Shown here: in pieces, positions 29,275 to 31,639 of the stretch
Position numbering within the stretch: position 1 is the stretch's first letter
Layout: the number at the start of each line of letters is the position of its first letter
Virus record (IMG/VR): IMGVR_UViG_3300025889_000568
Location: 1-31,639 of that record
Reading direction: 5' to 3' (one strand)
Origin: a virus
DNA: 31,639 nt
Notes under the pieces: generated by a model
What the model saw: the letters and a program-made list of their open reading frames with translations, nothing else
Database searches by the model: none
What the model was told of the DNA's origin: nothing
Program-made: the position numbers and the translations under genes

Positions 29275-31239
29275 ATGCCAATTTACCGTGGCGATGGTGG
29301 TTCAGGTGATGCCTCTACAGATGCTTATGCGTCTCAGGTAGCACAATACGCTCAGACTGCTACTACAAAAGCAAGTGAGGCTGCTGCGTCAGCTGCAGAA
29401 GCGGCTGCTAGCGCAACAGATGCAGCTAATGAAGCTACTAATTTTAATAACGCACTAACTGCTTCAGCGACAACGCTGGGCGAAGGTGTCTCTGCTACAG
29501 CTTCATATAACTCTTCTACGAAAGTAATAACATTTGGCATTCCTACAGGAGCTACAGGAGCTACTGGGGCAACTGGTGCAACTGGCGCTACAGGGGCTAC
29601 GGGTGCAACAGGACCACAGGGAGATACAGGCGCTACAGGCCCGGCGGGTGCTGATGGTGCTGATGGTGCTGATGGTGCTGCTGCTACGATTTCTGTAGGA
29701 ACAGTAAGCACAGGAGCCGAAGGAAGCTCTGCTACAGTCACTAACTCAGGCACTTCTGCTGCTGCTGTGTTTGACTTTTCTATTCCTGTTGGAGCAACAG
29801 GTGCTACGGGTGCTACCGGTGCTACGGGTGCTACTGGAGCAACAGGTGCTACTGGTGCAACAGGTGCTGGTTTTACTGGCGGTAGTTACAATGCCTCTAC
29901 TGGTGTTGTTACGTTTACATCAGACGACGGGCTAGGGTTTTCTACGGGCGATCTTAGAGGCGCTGATGGTGCAGACGGTGCAGACGGTGCAGACGGGGCT
30001 GACGGTATTCAGCTTACGGCACTGTCGGTTACAACCAATGCAGTAGGCACAGCGGCACTTAGCTACAACAATACAACGGGTGTATTTTCTTATACCCCTC
30101 CTGATCTATCTAGCTACCTCACCAGTTACACAGAAACAGACACGCTTGATTCAGTCACAGGCCGTGGCGCTACGACTACCAACGCGGTAACGGTTGGCAA
30201 TCTAACATCCACGGGCATCGACGACAACGCCACCAGTACAGCGATCACGATTGATAGCTCGCAGAATGTGGGGATTGGCGACGGCACTATATCTGCAACG
30301 CTTGATTTGCATTCAACAACTGCCTCGCGAACGCTCTCGGTAGAAGGCTCTGGCGGCAAATGGGTATCTATTACTAGCGGCACAGGCACTACTGGCCCGA
30401 TGTTGGTGTTTGATGACACTTCATCGCGTTTCCGCATTGCGTCTGGGTCTGACAAGCTAGGCAGTGGGGTAACAGAACGCTTCGTTGTTGAGCCAAGCGG
30501 CGACGTGGGAATTGGCCAGACTTCACCAGATGGAAACGCCAGCTACACCACGCTCCACATAGGCGACAATGCCGCGTCTCCAGACAACGCTAGGCTCATT
30601 TTGGAGGGTAGTACCAACAAGTTTGGCATATACGCCTTTGGCACTAACTTGGGTATATATGATTACACGAGCGGGGCGAATAGGCTTACGCTTGATTCCA
30701 GCGGCAACGTGGGGATAGGAGTTGCTCCGGGAACGGTCCGTCTTGATATACAAGGTAGCACATCAAACTCTACCGCTCATGCACTGTACACGAGGAGTAG
30801 CGGAGGCGGTCAGCTCTTCTCTATACGTAATGACGGTTTAATGAGTACAGGGCTTCAGGCTACTTCACCCTATAACCTGACCACTGCGTTCTCGGCCAAT
30901 ATGCACGTAAACAGCGCCGGTAATGTCTTTAGGTCAACGTCATCAGCAAGGTACAAGAGAAACATCCAAGACATGACGTATGGCGTAGCGGATGTGATGA
31001 ATCTGCGAGCCGTTACCTTTGAGCAGAAGAATGAATACCCAAGCAATACATACGCAGGCTTTATCGCCGAGGAAGTACACGACGCGGGGCTTACGGAGTT
31101 TGTTGAATACAACAACGCAGGACAACCCGACGCCGTACACTACGGCAACATGGTGTCGCTACTTGCCAAAGCAATACAAGAACAGCAGGCTACTATTGCG
31201 TCGTTAACCGCACGAATCGAACAACTGGAGGCCAACTAA
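29275..31239 (+). CDS. Collagen-like tail fibre with C-terminal S74 chaperone
   Basis: A 654-residue protein. An Ala-rich helical trimerising stretch (about 28-60) is followed by three collagen-like Gly-X-Y tracts (nucleotides 29548-29676, 29791-29865, 29959-30006) with GAT, GPQ and GAD triplets. A beta-rich region follows with repeated sugar-binding-like GNVGIG motifs. The C-terminus is an intramolecular chaperone of the S74 type, [14 protein letters not shown] with the Ser556-Lys561 region, GFIAEEV and a trimeric helix [13 protein letters not shown]. The chaperone would fold the fibre and cleave itself off. AGGAG precedes the ATG. It determines host adsorption. Confidence 0.85.
   Translation: MPIYRGDGGSGDASTDAYASQVAQYAQTATTKASEAAASAAEAAASATDAANEATNFNNALTASATTLGEGVSATASYNSSTKVITFGIPTGATGATGATGATGATGATGATGPQGDTGATGPAGADGADGADGAAATISVGTVSTGAEGSSATVTNSGTSAAAVFDFSIPVGATGATGATGATGATGATGATGATGAGFTGGSYNASTGVVTFTSDDGLGFSTGDLRGADGADGADGADGADGIQLTALSVTTNAVGTAALSYNNTTGVFSYTPPDLSSYLTSYTETDTLDSVTGRGATTTNAVTVGNLTSTGIDDNATSTAITIDSSQNVGIGDGTISATLDLHSTTASRTLSVEGSGGKWVSITSGTGTTGPMLVFDDTSSRFRIASGSDKLGSGVTERFVVEPSGDVGIGQTSPDGNASYTTLHIGDNAASPDNARLILEGSTNKFGIYAFGTNLGIYDYTSGANRLTLDSSGNVGIGVAPGTVRLDIQGSTSNSTAHALYTRSSGGGQLFSIRNDGLMSTGLQATSPYNLTTAFSANMHVNSAGNVFRSTSSARYKRNIQDMTYGVADVMNLRAVTFEQKNEYPSNTYAGFIAEEVHDAGLTEFVEYNNAGQPDAVHYGNMVSLLAKAIQEQQATIASLTARIEQLEAN
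29548..29676 (+). repeat. Collagen-like Gly-X-Y tract 1
   Basis: Uninterrupted triplets encoding seven GAT, then [12 protein letters not shown] and three GAD. At DNA level it is a chain of near-identical 9-bp units, prone to slippage. Two further tracts follow at 29791-29865 and 29959-30006. Confidence 0.9.
29791..29865 (+). repeat. Collagen-like Gly-X-Y tract 2
   Basis: Eight GAT triplets encoded by varying codons (gga/ggt, gca/gct, aca/act/acg/acc), so the repeat is conserved at protein level rather than as perfect DNA copies. Confidence 0.85.
29959..30006 (+). repeat. Collagen-like Gly-X-Y tract 3
   Basis: Five GAD triplets in tandem with nearly identical 9-bp units, forming the last collagen-like segment before the globular part of the fibre. 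Confidence 0.85.
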
Positions 31240-31590
31240 ATGGCAAACTACAAGGAAACAACTGTCGCTGGGAGTTCATACGTTCGCGCAAGTGGCGTCA
31301 CTATTACCAACGGCGAAGGAAACAAGAACATCTATTTCGACGAGGAGAAGGTGATCAATCTGGGCGATGGCGATGTCATTCGCAAGCCAGCGGGTCGCGT
31401 TGGTTCTCCGTTCTCAATCGAAAACGCTGGAACCGAATTTCCTCTGCTAAACCCAGAGACAGGCGAGGTGCTTGTTCAAGGTGCTCAGATGACATACGAG
31501 GGTGTCTATGCCGCACTCTATAGCCTGTACATCCATCTAGCAAAAGAGCGTGACGCTGCATTAGCGCAAGAAGACTCCCCAGCAGAATAA
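31240..31590 (+). CDS. Hypothetical tail-fibre-associated protein, 116 residues
   Basis: Begins MANYKETTVAGSSYVRASGVTITNGEGNKNIYFDEEKVINLGDGD, a beta-rich N-terminus, followed by a helical C-terminal end (YAALYSLYIHLAKERDAAL). It starts at the base after the fibre stop, with no separate ribosome site beyond the upstream coding end, so it is likely coupled to the fibre. No family recognised. A fibre chaperone or small tail component is possible. Confidence 0.55.
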   Translation: MANYKETTVAGSSYVRASGVTITNGEGNKNIYFDEEKVINLGDGDVIRKPAGRVGSPFSIENAGTEFPLLNPETGEVLVQGAQMTYEGVYAALYSLYIHLAKERDAALAQEDSPAE

Positions 31591-31604
31591 GGTTGTAAAT
31601 CGTG

Positions 31605-31639
31605 ATGGTAGACGAACACAGACTGGATCGCATTGAGCA
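31605..31639 (+). CDS. 3'-truncated start of next gene
   Basis: ATG at 31605 opens a frame reading MVDEHRLDRIE to the window end. It follows the previous stop by 14 bases. The charged helical opening is typical of short coiled-coil phage proteins, but too little is seen to assign a family, and translation is not proven. Confidence 0.4.
   Translation, partial: MVDEHRLDRIE

Noticed and set aside
29352-29753. 133-codon minus-strand frame under the collagen tract
   Set aside because: The Pro/Val/Ala repeats are only the antisense reading of Gly-X-Y codons.
1-31639. Circular genome joining of the two window ends
   Set aside because: Joining end to start gives no continuous gene for either the truncated first frame or the last start codon, so closure is not supported.

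Overview
The window is part of a tailed double-stranded DNA phage genome, or an integrated or contig copy of one. The virion gene set looks short-tailed (podovirus-like). It has a large terminase, portal, scaffold, HK97-type capsid protein, head-tail adaptor, a gp10-like tail closure protein, three large internal or ejection-type proteins and a collagen-like tail fibre, and no tape-measure gene is visible. Shine-Dalgarno sites, sigma70-like promoter elements, a lipobox lipoprotein and an Erf/NinB/NinG recombination set point to a Gram-negative bacterial host. Collagen-repeat fibres with S74 chaperones are common in uncultured aquatic phages, but I cannot name the host. Both window ends cut genes, so this is not shown to be a complete genome.

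Layout. (1) 1-8111, plus strand: late virion genes (adaptor, tail closure protein, three internal virion proteins). (2) 8108-11918, minus strand: replication and recombination genes (NinG, NinB, HTH-metallophosphoesterase, RepA/RecA-type ATPase). A striking 9-bp-repeat dyad lies just downstream of the ATPase. (3) 11919-12069: divergent control region with two TGTTGACA-centred operator candidates. (4) 12070-14486, plus strand: Erf annealing protein, a possible SSB-like protein, DUF4224-like protein, a Dcm-type methyltransferase with a likely overlapping gene, and a DUF3310 protein. (5) 14567-18567, minus strand: a run of small accessory genes around an ArdC-type antirestriction protein. (6) 17878-17962 and 18609-19066: non-coding, GC-rich, densely folded regions, the latter about 460 bp of consecutive stem-loops. 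This is the most unexplained part of the window. (7) 19502-31639, plus strand: packaging and head genes (small terminase candidate, M15 peptidase, lipoprotein, TerL, portal, scaffold, capsid), a strong terminator, then the tail fibre and its downstream gene.

Working together: Erf, NinB, NinG and the ATPase would carry out replication and recombination. Dcm methylation and ArdC would protect the incoming or replicated DNA from restriction. The rightward block packages and builds the particle and also carries an M15 peptidase and lipoprotein that may act on the cell envelope. Translation is tightly packed: many junctions are ATGA or TAATG overlaps, and several apparent gaps are filled exactly by micro-ORFs of 13-32 codons. 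No tRNA gene, CRISPR array, integrase, transposase or DNA polymerase was recognised. All family calls are by eye from motifs and have not been searched against databases.
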